A DNA stretch of 64,000 bases from Usnea hakonensis. Lineage: Eukaryota > Ascomycota > Lecanoromycetes > Lecanorales > Parmeliaceae. Shown piece by piece: positions 46,508 through 58,521 of this stretch. Made by a program: the position numbers and the translations under genes. The stretch is taken from contig BLJB01000026.1 of NCBI GenBank assembly GCA_013423325.1, forward strand, positions 248,001-312,000. Direction: 5' to 3'. Each line of letters begins with the position of its first letter. Position 1 is the first letter of the stretch. Under the pieces are notes generated by a model, which was given only the letters and a program-made list of their open reading frames with translations, was not told the origin of the DNA and ran no database searches.

Positions 46508-48484
46508 TTACATATAGTGCACTTTACTCTTTCTCGTCCATGTCCTGAACCTTTTTCCCCACACCCAAAAGATAATACCACAAAGACACCAAAGCGTAAT
46601 TAAGGACATGTTCGTCATAATTGGTGGCACATATCCATCCTCGACAATCCAAGAGTTGATGAATTTTGAGAATCCGTAACCCCAAAGATTTTTGTTGACG
46701 GTAATGCTCACGAATATCGAGCCGGCAACAGGCTTGTAGGAATCGATGGCGTAGGTAGAGGCGATAGCAGGGAGCGCTGCGACTTGTATGCCAGCACACG
46801 CCCAGCCAACGATAACGATAGGCTAGAATTATGAGATTAGCTCATAGGCGCATTGTTTTGCTTCTCTTGAAACGAGCTAGCTATTAAGATACTGACCTTC
46901 CAATCCCAGTGCTGCTGCCAACCGAAGGCAACTACGAAATTGCCAATGATCATGATTGCTATGTAAGGGATCATCGTTGGTAGCCTCATTTCCGGTTCTC
47001 TGATGCCGTTATTTCTCTTCGTGAGCTTCATACTGATCCAGTCACTCAGAGGGCCCGCTGTGACCAAACCCAGTATGCTGCCAATGAGAATGGCAAAATT
47101 GAAAAAGCCAATGGTGAGTGGCTTGTAATTGTAAGGAGGTGCTGCAAAAGCTTGAGACTGCGTAAGATTCAGCGTCAGGAAAGATGACGCGCTCCATGAT
47201 ACAACAAACGAGGCAAATTCGACAATCGGAAAGGCAAAAAGTTTCCACGGGATCCAAAGGTCAAGCAGAATACTCCCGAAGGGATGAGCATTGGGTTGGA
47301 ACAGCATGAATTGCCGTCTGCTTGGACGACCCTTTCGGAGCCAGGGATCTCGCTGTGCGGTGGCCACATGAGAAATATCGTCAAGTTTGGGGGATTTTTC
47401 CTCAAAGTGAGACCCTTCCATAGTCGTGGTTTTAGTCTTCTTCTCCTGTACATCAGCTGCGCTTTCGGAGGCCTTGTTCTGTATTTCATCGGGATGCATG
47501 CGGTGATACTTGGTTTCTGGAAAACCAAAAAGGCAGAGGATGAACGTAGCGCCAATCAGACCGACGTTGAGCCACCAAAAGTTGCGCCACCCTGAAAATT
47601 CCGCCATCGGACCGGCAATGATAGGTCCAACCTATAATGTTCGTTAATATGACATATGCAAACAAGGGTGAAGAGGCATACCATGAGAGAGCCAAAATAG
47701 ACTGCAAAGTAAAGGGTCTGATAGGTTCCTCGTTCATGCAGGTACATCACATCGGCAATGACATTGGGCTGAATAGTCTCAGCCGGACCAGCTGCGATAC
47801 CATTGAGCACACATGCCCCCATGAAGCTACCATAAGTCTGAGCTTTAGCTCTCCAAATGGCACTGCCAAAGCAAATCAAGAGGGAGGCGAGATAAACCGG
47901 TCGCCGGCCGAAGGATGTGCTCAGCGGTACCCTATCGTCCATCAGTATCTGAATCACCACACAGACATTGAGCCTGCGCGACGTACCAGATGAAATTACT
48001 AAACCCAAGTACCAGAATAGCAACACCAGTGAACTGAATCACATCGTTCATGTTTGAATCGAATGCCTCGACCAAGTAAGGGATCATGGGTGCAAGAGAA
48101 AGCGGACCCATGCCTTCGACAAAGGTCGCACATGACGCACACGTTAAGGCAGAGAATTTCCAGAATGTACTCCAATTCTACATCATCTCTGTTCAGTTGG
48201 TGCTCCTAACAGGTCGAACCAATCCATTTCGAACAGTGATAAGCTCACCAAGGGATCGTGAGGATCACCACTTGGCTGTGGCACCAGCACTCGATCGGAG
48301 GACTTGACAAAATGATGACTGCCCACATCCGTCATGATCTCCGTACCGGGTACGATTTGGGTATGGAGTTCCTCCTCGAGCTGGTACAGCGTCTGTGATA
48401 GTATGAGCATGACGGGAAAACCATCCACAGTACATAGATTTCGGGCAGGAGATAGTTTACATTTTCGTCATAATTCATCTCCAT
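46508..48484 (-). CDS. Major facilitator superfamily transporter (DHA1-like)
   Basis: Six exons: 48484-48461 (eight codons), 48392-48249, 48177-47987, 47931-47682, 47631-46897 and 46822-46508, 552 residues. It begins MEMNYDEN-TLYQLEEELHTQ. About 12 hydrophobic helices follow a polar N terminus, with WSTFWKFSALTCASCATFVE at helix 1, the motif-A-like STSFGRRPVYLAS loop between helices 2 and 3, a long charged central loop and FGWQQHWDWKPIVIVG in the second half. Fungal relatives are proton antiporters for drugs or metabolites, or uptake carriers; the substrate is not predictable. No biosynthetic genes adjoin it. The tiny first exon is supported by GTAAAC/CACAG ends and phase; an upstream start at 48589 is possible. 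Confidence 0.85.
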
Positions 48485-49398
48485 CCTGACCACTGTTGTC
48501 GTGGATCCGCCGGGTTCACAGACAGACAGCCTGGTCCAAGCAGCGTCCTCGAGCACTCTTTTGTAAATCAACGACTGGAAACAAAACAAATAGTGGGGCA
48601 GTCAGGACAGATGTGGGCCCTACTGCGATGAAGGAGCATTAAGAATGACTACAGCTAAAGGATCAGGAACATCCAAAGGATCAGGACCCTAGGTAGACTA
48701 ATCCCGCCACTTATTGCTGACTGCAGCGGTAAGCAGCCCTCACATTTATGAGAGACAAAGAGACACAAACTCCCGCTGATGCAAGAACCTCCCACTGACC
48801 AGATCATCAAAGCAAAGGTCAAATTGTATAGATCCGGGCGTTGGGCCGTAGTATCAGAATCACATCCGTCTGCCCCAAATTGTGGGGTAGCTTGCCCGGG
48901 AGGAAACAGCGGCATCTTGGAATCGGAATCATTACCTAGGGAGATCATGTCCCTTTTCTCGAAACCGCCTTAGCCTACCTCCCACTTTAGCCAAGGCATC
49001 TAAGGATTAGGATTACCAACAATCGCCAGATTAGTTGACAAGACAGGACCAGCGGCGAGGAGCGGGTGAAAGGCAATGTCTTTGACAGGGGGGGAGGGGT
49101 TACTCTATCCCGGCAGTTGATCGGCTTATGATTCAGTCTTCACCCTACTATAGTATGTAGTGTCATATCACCTTTGTGTGCTTTTGGAGATGGCCAGCTG
49201 GACCATATGAAATGGTACCATGATCTTTCAGGAAAGGTGGTGAGAACGTGGCTAGAGACAGTGTTCCATTCTTAGAGAGGGTTCTCGCCTTTTGAGCATC
49301 AACATTACGTGCTAAGAAGCTAGTACCCTACACCTGACGCCAAACAATGAAACTAAGACACTTGCCCCTAATCGTCTTACTACTAGAAACAAAAGCTG
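48485..49398. other. Intergenic: MFS promoter and TBC gene 3' flank
   Basis: 914 bases. Open frames here lack recognisable similarity. Contains a G-rich run (49088-49098) and no clear regulatory site. Confidence 0.5.
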
Positions 49399-52300
49399 TT
49401 AGGATTCCGGAGAGAGCATTATCGCGGCCGGGTTTGATGCCGCCCTTTTCCCCCAGCCGCTAAAGAAACCACCAGCAGGAGCAAGAGTAGCAGATTTGAA
49501 TGTCTCCTCCGCCGGTCTCGCTGTCGTAGCCATGCTCGGCACCTTCACGATGCACGCTTCGCTGGCCCTTGCGCGATGACCGCTACTAATGGTCGTAGTA
49601 GGTCCACCTCCTAACATCTTCTTCAGCGAGTCCAACTTTGCCTTCACCTCTTCCAATTCTTGCCGTGCCACAGCTTCTGCTGTCTTGGCATTGACAAGCT
49701 CTAGTAGAAGTGCGTCTTCAGAAGCAGGCTTGTGATCTTCAGTTGCAAGTACTGCAGATATCCCAAGACTGCTGGATCGTTTGGTAAACGGCTGCGTCGG
49801 TGTCGCATTTGAACGAGATGAGCCAGATCTTCCAAGCTTGAGCTCACGCAATCCGGCGGACGCAGGTGCAACGTCAACTGGAGTCGCAGGGTTTGACTCA
49901 TACTCGCTGTCTGTAGAAAATCTACGGCTTCTCATTTCCGACAGGCTTTTCTCCAAGCGCTGTTTGTCTTTATATGCGTCTTGCATGCGTGTCCGCGCCT
50001 CTCGGAATTGTTCTAAGAGACGAGTGTTTTCGATTTTTTCTTCGCCAAGCTGGCGGGTCAAATCAGCGGATCTTGTCGCTTCAACTTCATATTGATCCTT
50101 CCACAATTTCAATTCTTCTCGCATTTGATGCTTTGTCTGCTGCATAAGCGACGACCTCTTGTTCGATGACGTGTTGAAATGCAGTTCCAGTTCCATCAGA
50201 GCATCGCCACCGCTAGAGACTAGGGCTGGGCGGTCCACAGAGACTGAACCTTCTAATTGGCCCTCCTGTATAGCTTCCAAGGATGCCGACTTCTTGGCTC
50301 GTTCAAGAAAGCGTTGCACTGCAGCACGGTCTTCATCACGCTCTTCACGCTCTTTCTGTACCTCGTTCTCGAGCAAACTCTGTTCTCGCTGCATATCACT
50401 CAGGGCAGTGAGCAAATCTTCAATTTGAGTATGAAGGTCTCTGTCTTGGCTAGTGATTCCCATCGATGATGATACGCTACTACCGAGAGTGTTGCTAGCT
50501 TTGACAGGGGTGCCGTCAGCAGATGGGTTTCTCGACATTGCGGTTGCTTCTGTTGAAGCTGCGCTCAGGTGGGACTCGGAGCTTTCAATGGAATTTAGTG
50601 TCGATGCCACACTTTGTTTCGAAGGCGACCGACGCAGGAAGCTTGAGGGTCGGGATGGCTCTCCAACAGCTAGGCTAGAAGTCGGGGACGGCACCTTTGC
50701 GGATGAACTTGGACCTGTCCAAAAACGGCCCAGGAATCGGGAAGCTGCGGCCTGTACATTTGATGGCGTGCTCCTCTGCGCAACTGACTCTTCGTTGCTA
50801 GGCTCTCTAAAAGTGCCTTCCAGAGTCTCTAGGCTTTCGCGAGTCACAAGACCCGTCAAACCCACGAAGTCGTTTACGAGATCGTCCACGTTAGATCCAT
50901 ATGTATCCCACAAGGCTCTAGAGAGGAGGAGGCTCATGACGTCCTCAAATTCGGTGCAAGCCAAGATTTTGGTCTCATTCCTTCGCATGAGTGAAAGGGC
51001 GACTCGCATCAAAGTCTCCGAAGCTCCCTCTGTCAGGATAACATCGTATATCCGTAATAGCATGGGCAACGGACATGTGACTGCGAAAAACGAAAGGAAC
51101 CATTGAGACACGTACAAAGGCTCCACTTGTAAAGCTTCCATGTGGGCTGTGAGACTTGGAAGATGTTTTGATAGTAGGTGTTGAAATTGATAGATGCGAA
51201 GATGGAGACCGGAAAGATCTGGTAAGAAGCATGAACGTAAATCGTAATGCTCCATCAACCTGTGTTGCCGTCAGATGGGGTACGAGCAGATGCGTCGTTT
51301 CGACACCTACCGAACGAGCACACAAAACGCTTCTTTATCACCCATGTGCATTAGCAAAGGGCCAACGACAAAGCCAAGGCCCTGGCAATAGCCAATCTTT
51401 TGATCGTAGAGACTGAAGCATTTGAGCACCCTGCCAAGCATCTGCTGGCCGTCTCCTGAAGGATCCCTGAACATCTCGACGCCTGGAAAGCTCCGACCGA
51501 TATCCTTGCCGATAAGATTCTCATAGGGACTTGACTCGCCACACAGTCTTGCATATTCATTTTCCAATAAGGGATCGCGGGATCCAGCAATGCTCATCCA
51601 GACAACGCCACGCAACGGTGGAGGAACTCCACTTCTGATCTTGTTAGATGTCAAAGTCGGTAGACGCTGCACCGTCTGGGGATAATCATTGACGAGAGCT
51701 GCCCAGAACTCCAACTCTGTCATTGGTGGGGGTTCCGGGATCAAGGAATAACGGAGGGATGGTTTGGTGGGTTCGTTGACAAGCTTCTTGAGGTGTTGGA
51801 TCGAGGGAGGGCGTACTTTCGTGCCCTTCCGTGTGGATCTAGCCCTCGCAAGAGCTGCCTTTGGATTAACTGCGAGAGCATTGTTTTCTTGCTCCAGTCT
51901 GGCGAGAAGAAACGCAGTTGATTCATCAGATCCTACATCTCGGGGTGCTTGTTCCTCACTCTTCTCGAGCTCATCCCAGTCAACCTGGGCACTGCCATCT
52001 GAAGAGAGGGTGCTGCCCGAGCTATCGCTTCGGGAACGAATGCTTGTCATCGAGACAGTAGACTCTTGATATTCTTCTCCAAGTACAACAGCATTCTCGT
52101 CAGGTTCGGTACCGTTATCGTCAGATAGATGACCCTGCGCTAGGGAAGTGTGGTTGTCGTGGGACGCGTCTAATGGAATTTCATGGAGGACCATGTCTTG
52201 CCCACTTGAGTCGGGCAGGAACTGAGCCAGTGCTGCCACAGATATTTGGTTGTCGGGAGATATGGCAGAGGAAGGTACGACCAGTGGATCTGATAGCCTT

Positions 52301-52419
52301 ACAGTAGTAGTAACCATCGTGTCTGTCGGCAGTACGGTACTGCGGGTGTCGCTTTCTTCCACTAAAGCGGTCTTAGGGGTATCAGCCGCAGCTTCCTTCT
52401 GTATATCTTCAGTAGCCAT
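49399..52419 (-). CDS. GYP5: TBC-domain Rab GTPase-activating protein (Gyp5/EVI5-like)
   Basis: Two exons, 52419-51311 and 51259-49399, 989 residues. About 230 acidic, disordered residues precede the TBC domain, which starts IRSGVPPPLRGVVWMSIAG. The dual-finger residues are present: Arg309 in IGKDIGRSFP and Gln346 in GYCQGLGF, so the domain should be active. Blocks such as DLRSCFLPDLSGLHLRIYQF and VSQWFLSFFAVTCPLP complete it. After a Ser-rich linker there is a long coiled coil (about 640-790). This order, acidic region then TBC then coiled coil, matches Gyp5, which acts on Ypt1/Sec4 in ER-Golgi and polarised exocytosis. The specific Rab is inferred. Confidence 0.9.
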
Positions 52420-53249
52420 GACCTGACGGGCTCACTACTCGCGTATCCTTAAAGATTTTCGAAACCTGGTGCTGACTTCTAGGCCCGTTCTTTGTTTGTG
52501 TGGATGTGGATCCAAGGGGGGCTTGAAGTCAATACTAATGAGTGAATACAGCTGGTCGAAATGAGTGTCGGAGAGTCAGATTTCCAAATGAATGAATGAT
52601 TGATTGATAGTACAGGAGCCTGCTCCTGTCTCCTAATGAGTGTGGGAGTACAATGAAAAACGAAGGACGAGATTAGTTGTGGGCGTGGACAAGAAGATGT
52701 GAGAGAGAGGGGGGGGGCCGTTCATTGTTTCAGCTTCAGGGGTGAAGAACGCTACACTAAGCCCTATTCATCCCCTATCAGAAATGCAGACCAAAAGACC
52801 GTGCTCTCGCCACGCCACAGCCAATCTTATCCAATGATCCAACAAAACGTGAAAGAAAGAGAATCCATTTTAATTCCTATACTTATTATTATTATTTTAT
52901 TATTATTATTTTCGGCATACTCTTCTGAGACTGGTGCCTCTAACATGTTATGCCGATCGTTGTCTCAGCATCCAAAGAATTCCACCAATAGTACAGCACA
53001 CCCCTTTGCTTCATAAGCCTTTCTTCCCATCATGCTAGACCTTGACCGATGTGGAGACCTTCGCGGGCCTTCATGATCGTGATATACTGTCTTGCTTACT
53101 ACGCATGCACCATTATAAAGCCCTAGGGAAGAAACCATATTCCCTCATCGAAAACAGGAATCAGTCTCTCAATACTTCACCAGTAATAAATATTTTACAA
53201 AAATCATCTGCTGTACTCATCCACACTAGTCGACTTACTTCAGGGAATC
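52420..53249. promoter_or_regulatory. Divergent intergenic region, GYP5 and the reductase gene
   Basis: 830 bases. Holds a run of nine or more G (52709-52718) and an ATT-type microsatellite (52883-52911). No gene seen. Confidence 0.5.
52883..52911. repeat. TTA/ATT microsatellite
   Basis: Imperfect trinucleotide repeat interrupted once (ATTATTTTATTATT) in non-coding DNA between divergent genes. Confidence 0.85.
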
Positions 53250-54260
53250 ATGTCCAATCAAGCAGCCATCCTTAAAGAAGAAAAAGCCGATCTCACCATC
53301 CAAGAACGTAGTATCCCTAAGCCCGGGCCGTCCGATGTTGTGATCAAGAACCATGCCATCGCCACCAATCCCGCTGACTGGAAGATGCAGCGTTCTGGCG
53401 ACTTCGTGGACAAGTACCCGACTATCCTTGGAAGCGACGTCTCGGGGGTAGTGTATGCTGTGGGAACAGACGTCAAGCATTTCCAAGAAGGCGATAGGGT
53501 CACAGGCTTCGCTGATGTGTTGCTGACAAAAGATCCGCAGAATGGTGCCTTTCAGCATTACCCAGTCCTGAAAGAATGCGCGTTGGCTAAGATTCCTGAC
53601 TTCATGAGCTTTGAGGAAGGTTCAGTCCTACCCATGAGCGTCGCAACATCTGGCGGAGGCATATTCCTTGACATGAAGATCCCTCGTTCACCTGCTAGGC
53701 AACAGGGTGGCTTCTTGGTATGGGGTGCCTCATCTTCAGTAGGCACAGGTGCCGTGCAGATTGCCGCCTCCCTTGGTTACACTGTCTATGCAGTGTGCAG
53801 TCCCCGGCACAGCGCCATGGTCAAAAAGCTGGGCGCTTATGAGACGTTCGACTACAATTCCTCTTCTGTGGTCAAAGAGATTACACAATCTGTGAAAGCT
53901 TCAAACCAGCATATTGTCTGCGGCTATGACGCCATCTCTGAGCATGGGAGTGCACCAAAATGTGTACAGATTCTTGAAGCGTTTGGCGGGGGAAAACTAT
54001 GCCTTACAATTCCATACCCTGAAGATGCCAAGAAACCAATAGGGGTTGAGATTTCGGTAACTTTCGCAGCAATGATATTCCTCAACAAAGAATTTGGGCA
54101 CTGGCTTTTCAATGAATGGCTAAGGAAATCCTTAGAGGACAAGACGTTTGTGCCAAGTCCTGCAATCGAGAGGATCGATGGCGGTATCCAGGCCGTGCAG
54201 AAAGCACTTGACATACATGCGAAAGGCGTGAGTGGGAAGAAGCTGGTCGTTCCGCTCTAA
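53250..54260 (+). CDS. Medium-chain dehydrogenase/reductase, enoyl- or quinone-reductase type
   Basis: Intronless, 336 residues, starting MSNQAAILKEEKADL. The GroES-like half carries NPADWKMQRSGDFV and ILGSDVSGVVYAVG; the Rossmann half has the nucleotide-binding loop VWGASSSVGTGAVQIAASLG and later ERIDGGIQAVQKALD and KGVSGKKLVV. The zinc-ligand cysteines of alcohol dehydrogenases are absent, so it is a zinc-free NADPH reductase. Fungal relatives include stand-alone detoxifying reductases and trans-acting enoyl reductases of polyketide clusters. No polyketide synthase is nearby, which favours the former. Single-exon structure is unusual among its neighbours here. Confidence 0.88.
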   Translation: MSNQAAILKEEKADLTIQERSIPKPGPSDVVIKNHAIATNPADWKMQRSGDFVDKYPTILGSDVSGVVYAVGTDVKHFQEGDRVTGFADVLLTKDPQNGAFQHYPVLKECALAKIPDFMSFEEGSVLPMSVATSGGGIFLDMKIPRSPARQQGGFLVWGASSSVGTGAVQIAASLGYTVYAVCSPRHSAMVKKLGAYETFDYNSSSVVKEITQSVKASNQHIVCGYDAISEHGSAPKCVQILEAFGGGKLCLTIPYPEDAKKPIGVEISVTFAAMIFLNKEFGHWLFNEWLRKSLEDKTFVPSPAIERIDGGIQAVQKALDIHAKGVSGKKLVVPL

Positions 54261-54446
54261 TAGTCAACTCTGTCGTGAGACACGACGATTGTGATTCAGA
54301 GGTGGTTTCAGTATAAACGCAGTAAAAGGTGACCAGAAGCCATTCGCAGCAGAGGTCATTCAAACGATGATGAGCTTGATGATTCAATTGAGTGTGAATA
54401 GTGCCAAGAATAAAGACATCAAAATCATGTCCATCATTTCATGGAA

Positions 54447-55357
54447 TCAATCGTCGTCCTCATCGCCCGAGCCATGGACATAGAGATCCAATCCCCCAAA
54501 TACCTTTGGCTTCTCCTCCCTCCTTTGCGCCGCAAGTTCCCCATCCGCGCTCACACCGCCCTCCTTCACCACCTCGTCCTCACTCTTGCCAACTTCCATT
54601 GTCTCTCCTGTGTCCTCCTCCCCTCTAGCTCCCACAGTCTCTGGGTCCTCCCCCCTCTCCATCAAACGTTGAATCTCAGCCAACGCGCCTCTGTTGATAG
54701 TCTCGTCGTTGACCCACGGCACGAAGGGAATTTGGGTAAGAGGATCCAGCCATTTGCGCTCCATGTCTTCCAACGATGCGGTACCCCTACCTTCCTTGTC
54801 TTCTTTGAAGTCTTCCGCTCCGTCCTCTACCGCCACGGTATCGCCATTGGCAGCAGGGGCCAGAGTCGGTTGTGCAGGTGGTACTGGAGACCGGAAAGTA
54901 GGTGGGATTGTGTACCGACTTATACGCTTCGCGTAGTCAAGAAGCTCATTGTAGGGGACGTTGCGCGCATCCTGTTGTGGAAGGGAGGATGGCGTAGAGA
55001 GCAGATCTGCGCGGGTGGAGGCGAGGGTTGTGATGGTGTCGGTTATGGATGCGTTTTGCTGGTCAATGGTGGAGCGTAGGAATTGAATGCGGGCGTGGTT
55101 TGTTTGGTGGGTGGATACTACATATTGGAGGTTTTAGTATGTACGAAAGCGTGGATCATCTCGTAGCGAAATAAATAAAATCTCTGGGATCTGGAAAGTT
55201 TGTTCATACGTTGTTTGAGCCCGTTGTTCAGATCGTCGTCTGCAGCTAGGAGAGCGTTTGCTGCGGGGATGGAGGGGTTGTAGGAGGCGATTGACTCTAT
55301 GAGAGTGTTCAAGGCGGTTTCCACTCTGTCCAGCTGGGTTTGTATGATGGCATTCAT
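54447..55357 (-). CDS. MED4: Mediator complex subunit 4
   Basis: Two exons, 55357-55210 and 55117-54447, 272 residues. The start MNAIIQTQLDRVETALNTLI opens the coiled-coil MED4 region. Across the 92-base intron, NNGLKQ joins LSTHQTNHARIQFLRSTIDQ. The conserved VPYNELLDYAKRISRYTIPP segment (about 118-137) is the family signature, followed by DPLTQIPFVPWVNDETINRG and an acidic tail ending DEDDD. MED4 sits in the middle module of Mediator and links activators to RNA polymerase II. An upstream Met at 55504 would add 49 residues that lack family support. It diverges from NCS1 over 400 bases. Confidence 0.9.
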
Positions 55358-55757
55358 GGTTCTAAACAACAGTGGGAAAGCACAGAAATTGGTGGGTATT
55401 GGGCCGGAAGGTTTGGTTTGCGGTTTGGTTTCATTTTCGGGTCTGGAACGCCTCGATGTGTTTGATTTCTGTCCCTCGGCGCTTGTCTTCCCTGCATTCA
55501 GCATGAATGCTTCCTTGTTCTTTTACTTTTATTACTCTTAAGCGCTGACACATCCAAGTGGTTAGATTCCTATGAAAAGAAACGTACTCAGCGACAGACA
55601 TCTTCACACACTCCCCACCTGCCTTCGCCTAATACCTGTGTCGCTTCTTGCTCACTCCCCCGAGATCGACCATACCATACTTCCCTAAACTCTCAAATAT
55701 TGCGCCGTTCAGAAATAGTAGGATTCACAGGGTTGTCTGGTGGAAGTATAACCCAGG
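55358..55757. promoter_or_regulatory. Divergent promoter region, MED4 and NCS1
   Basis: 400 bases between the MED4 and NCS1 start codons. No recognised site. Confidence 0.5.
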
Positions 55758-56901
55758 ATGGGGAATCGGTAAGTGGGGTGCGGTTCTCTGTCTGTGCGTC
55801 TCTCAGCGCTGTCAGTGCGGTGCTACTGTCCCGGCATTACGGTTGATCTTCATGCCTTCCCATTAGTTCTTGCGTCGCCAGCAGCAAACTTTTCTTCCTG
55901 TGGTGATGGAGCAAGATCATACTGCCCGGGGTGGGCGTCTGTCGGAGGGTGAAATTTCTACCGCGCAAGCCTTGCGGGCTTGCCAACATCCCTTACGAAC
56001 CCTCCGAGAAATTTACAACTTCCGATCATCCAGCCGTGTATGAGAGAGCCATATCGAGGACTCCGGTCCGGTTGGCTTCTCCAGACGCTTGGGGAGGAAT
56101 AGATCTGGCTTTCATACATTTATAACAGCCTTTGGAGCTTGCCTTTCCTATCCTATTCAGTCGAAAGCAACGTCCATATGTACAATCGCAGATATGAGAC
56201 CTGTCGTACCCTACTGACCTATTCGATTAGCCAGTCAAAATTGTCCCAAGACGAACTGAATCAACTTCAGAAGGATACCCATTTTGACAAGAAGGAGCTT
56301 CAACAATGGTACAAGGGTCAGCTACAGCATCACGGCTTTCGGTTATTATATCTTTGTTAATGTGATGATAGGTTTCCTCAAAGATTGTCCAAGCGGCATG
56401 CTTACGAAAGAGGAGTTCCAAAAAATCTACAAACAGTTCTTCCCTTTCGGCGACCCAACCTCCTTTGCAGACTATGTTTTTAATGTCTTCGACTCGGACA
56501 AATCAGGCTCTATCGATTTTAAGGAGTTTATATGCGCATTGAGTGTCACCTCGAGGGGAAAGATGGAGGACAAACTGGACTGGGCGTTCCAACTCTACGA
56601 CATTGACGGGGACGGTGAAATCAGCTACAATGAAATGCTACAGATTGTGGAAGCCATATACAAAATGGTGTGTAAAGTCCGCTCTTAACTATCCGCGTGC
56701 CGCGGGCTTACAGATTTGTAGGTTGGGTCCATGGTCAAACTCCCCGCGGACGAGGACACACCAGAGAAACGCGTCCGGAAGATCTTCAAAATGATGGACA
56801 AGGACGAGAACGGATCACTAGACATGGCTGAGTTCAAGGAAGGCAGCAAGCGAGACGAAACGATAGTCTCGGCACTATCATTGTACGATGGTCTAGTATG
56901 A
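55758..56901 (+). CDS. NCS1: Neuronal calcium sensor-1/frequenin
   Basis: Four exons: 55758-55768 (11 bases), 56231-56316, 56372-56667 and 56722-56901, exactly 190 residues, the length of NCS-1 from yeast to human. Exon 1 encodes MGN and two bases of Arg4, so the N terminus MGNRQSKLSQDEL keeps Gly2 for myristoylation. EF1 is the degenerate DCPSG form (37-41). EF2 (73-84, DSDKSGSIDFKE), EF3 (109-120, DIDGDGEISYNE) and EF4 (157-168, DKDENGSLDMAE) have intact ligands. The protein signals calcium, activating the phosphatidylinositol 4-kinase Pik1 in yeast and calcium tolerance in fission yeast and Neurospora. The first intron (55769-56230) is 462 bases, far longer than its neighbours. Confidence 0.93.
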
Positions 56902-57371
56902 GAAATGTTGTACTGCCTCTTTCCTCGCTTTTGTTTGGAGGTCGTCTGGGGCGTTGTGACTCTTCTGCACGCATTGGGGTTGGTTAGTCTGTACTTAGGT
57001 TTGGAGCAAAATGTACAGCCGCGGTCAATGACATCATCATCTTACCAGACAAACTGTATTAGAGTAGATCGAAATCAAATCAAGCTATATGTACGAACAT
57101 CTTGTTCATGATTACTATTCCATATTAATATTGCATGCAACATTTTGGTTGGTTTCCCCCAATCTTGGTGGGGGTCCGAGGGTCGTGGGGCTGTGCTGCA
57201 CTAACGGCGAAAATTCGGTTGATTTTACAAGACCCGACGCCCTTTCTGCGGGCACGGAGTTGGATGGAAACGGGGGTCAAAAACCTCAATGGGGTTAGAT
57301 CCCGAGGATTCTTTAGCACCGATTTCGCTCTTCAATCCAAGGAGCTGCGATAGGTCGGGATATAACAAGAA
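56902..57371. other. Intergenic between NCS1 and the methyltransferase gene
   Basis: 470 bases: NCS1 3' flank then promoter of the next gene. Nothing further seen. Confidence 0.5.
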
Positions 57372-58521
57372 ATGGCCAAAGACGACGCCGAACTCGCCAC
57401 TTCTGAATACTGGAATCATAGATATGAGGAGATCGGAGCGGAGGAAGCGTACGACTGGTTTCGTGACTGGGAACAGCTGGGAGCGTGGTTCAAGGATCAT
57501 TTATCGCGACCACATGCGAAAATCCTCCACCTGGGATGCGGCAACAGTGTAAGTCTTCCATGTATGGGTTTCAACCCGTAACAATGTGACGTCCCTAATC
57601 ATATGTTGCGGAGAAGGCACTGAACAGTACCTTTTCTGCCCAATTGACCAGTAAATCAGAATTCGAAGCTAACGCAAGCAATAGACCCTGACCTCGGACC
57701 TGCACAGACTTGGTTTTACCAACCAAACGAATATTGACTTCTCGGATGTAGTGATAACAGCTATGGCTACTAAATATAAAGACCTTAATACCGTATGGAA
57801 AGTCATGGATGTACGGCAAATGGACGGCTTGTCGGACAGCTCCTTTGATTATGTCATAGACAAAGGCACAATGGATGCTATGTGAGTGATATTTCGGATC
57901 GATCTTCGCGTTTAAGTTTGGCGGTATATATGCAGTTTCAGACACCCAATCTGACGTCAATTCGCTGTCAAGCTGAAAAACGTCACGCAACGAAATTGAC
58001 ATGGATCTGAGGTTTCCTGCTCAGGGCTCTGCGTACTTGAAGCATTTCATCCTTGAAGGAGCCGCTTTTCCAAGCTTCGAAGCTCAAAAATGGTTGTGGT
58101 GGAAAGACTCAAGCCCCAAGATGGCTTTCGTTTGACGACATTCTGTGTATGCCGGAGGTCATAGCCAAAAAACGCCGCCCATCGATTGGCTGATGCTGAC
58201 CTCAATCAACCCTATAGGTTCCATGGTTCCGTGTGGGATCCACCAGACGACGTCCGGGAAAACATTGACCGATGTCTCCGAGAAGTAGTGCGCGTATTGG
58301 TCCCATCAGGGACTTTCTTGTACATCAGTCCTAGACAACCACATTTCATGAAGCCACTGCTTGCTGGAAAAGATTGGAACCTGAGTGTTGAAATACTTCC
58401 TGATAGGGAAAGAGGCGTCTTCGAGTACTTCGCATACGTTATGAAGAAATTTGCCCAGGAGAAAGACTCTGAAGAGGCGTCAAACCCGGTGACACAACCT
58501 GGATCGGAAAAATCGGAGTAA
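57372..58521 (+). CDS. Class I SAM methyltransferase, eEF1A-KMT4/ECE2-like
   Basis: Three exons: 57372-57548, 57685-57881 and 58218-58521, 225 residues. It opens with SEYWNHRYEEIGAEEAYDWF, the usual lead of this family, then the SAM motif ILHLGCGNSTLTSDL, IDFSDVVITAMA (acidic residue for the SAM ribose), VMDVRQMDGLSDSSFDYVID and KGTMDAM. The C-terminal half has REVVRVLVPSGTFLYISPRQ and PHFMKPLLAGKDW. Relatives include human EEF1AKMT4, which methylates a lysine of eEF1A; the substrate here is inferred. The second intron is 336 bases, joining DAM to FHGSVWDPP. The tail is acidic. Confidence 0.85.

Noticed and set aside
48183..48250. GGTTCGACC, B-box-like, on the minus strand
   Set aside because: It lies inside an intron of the MFS gene, without a pairing T-arm or acceptor stem.
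50453..51106. 217-codon open frame on the plus strand
   Set aside because: Antisense to the TBC and linker region of the Gyp5-like gene; Ser/Arg-rich shadow.
53250..54260. Reductase as part of a polyketide cluster
   Set aside because: No synthase, tailoring enzyme or cluster regulator is nearby; its neighbours are housekeeping genes.
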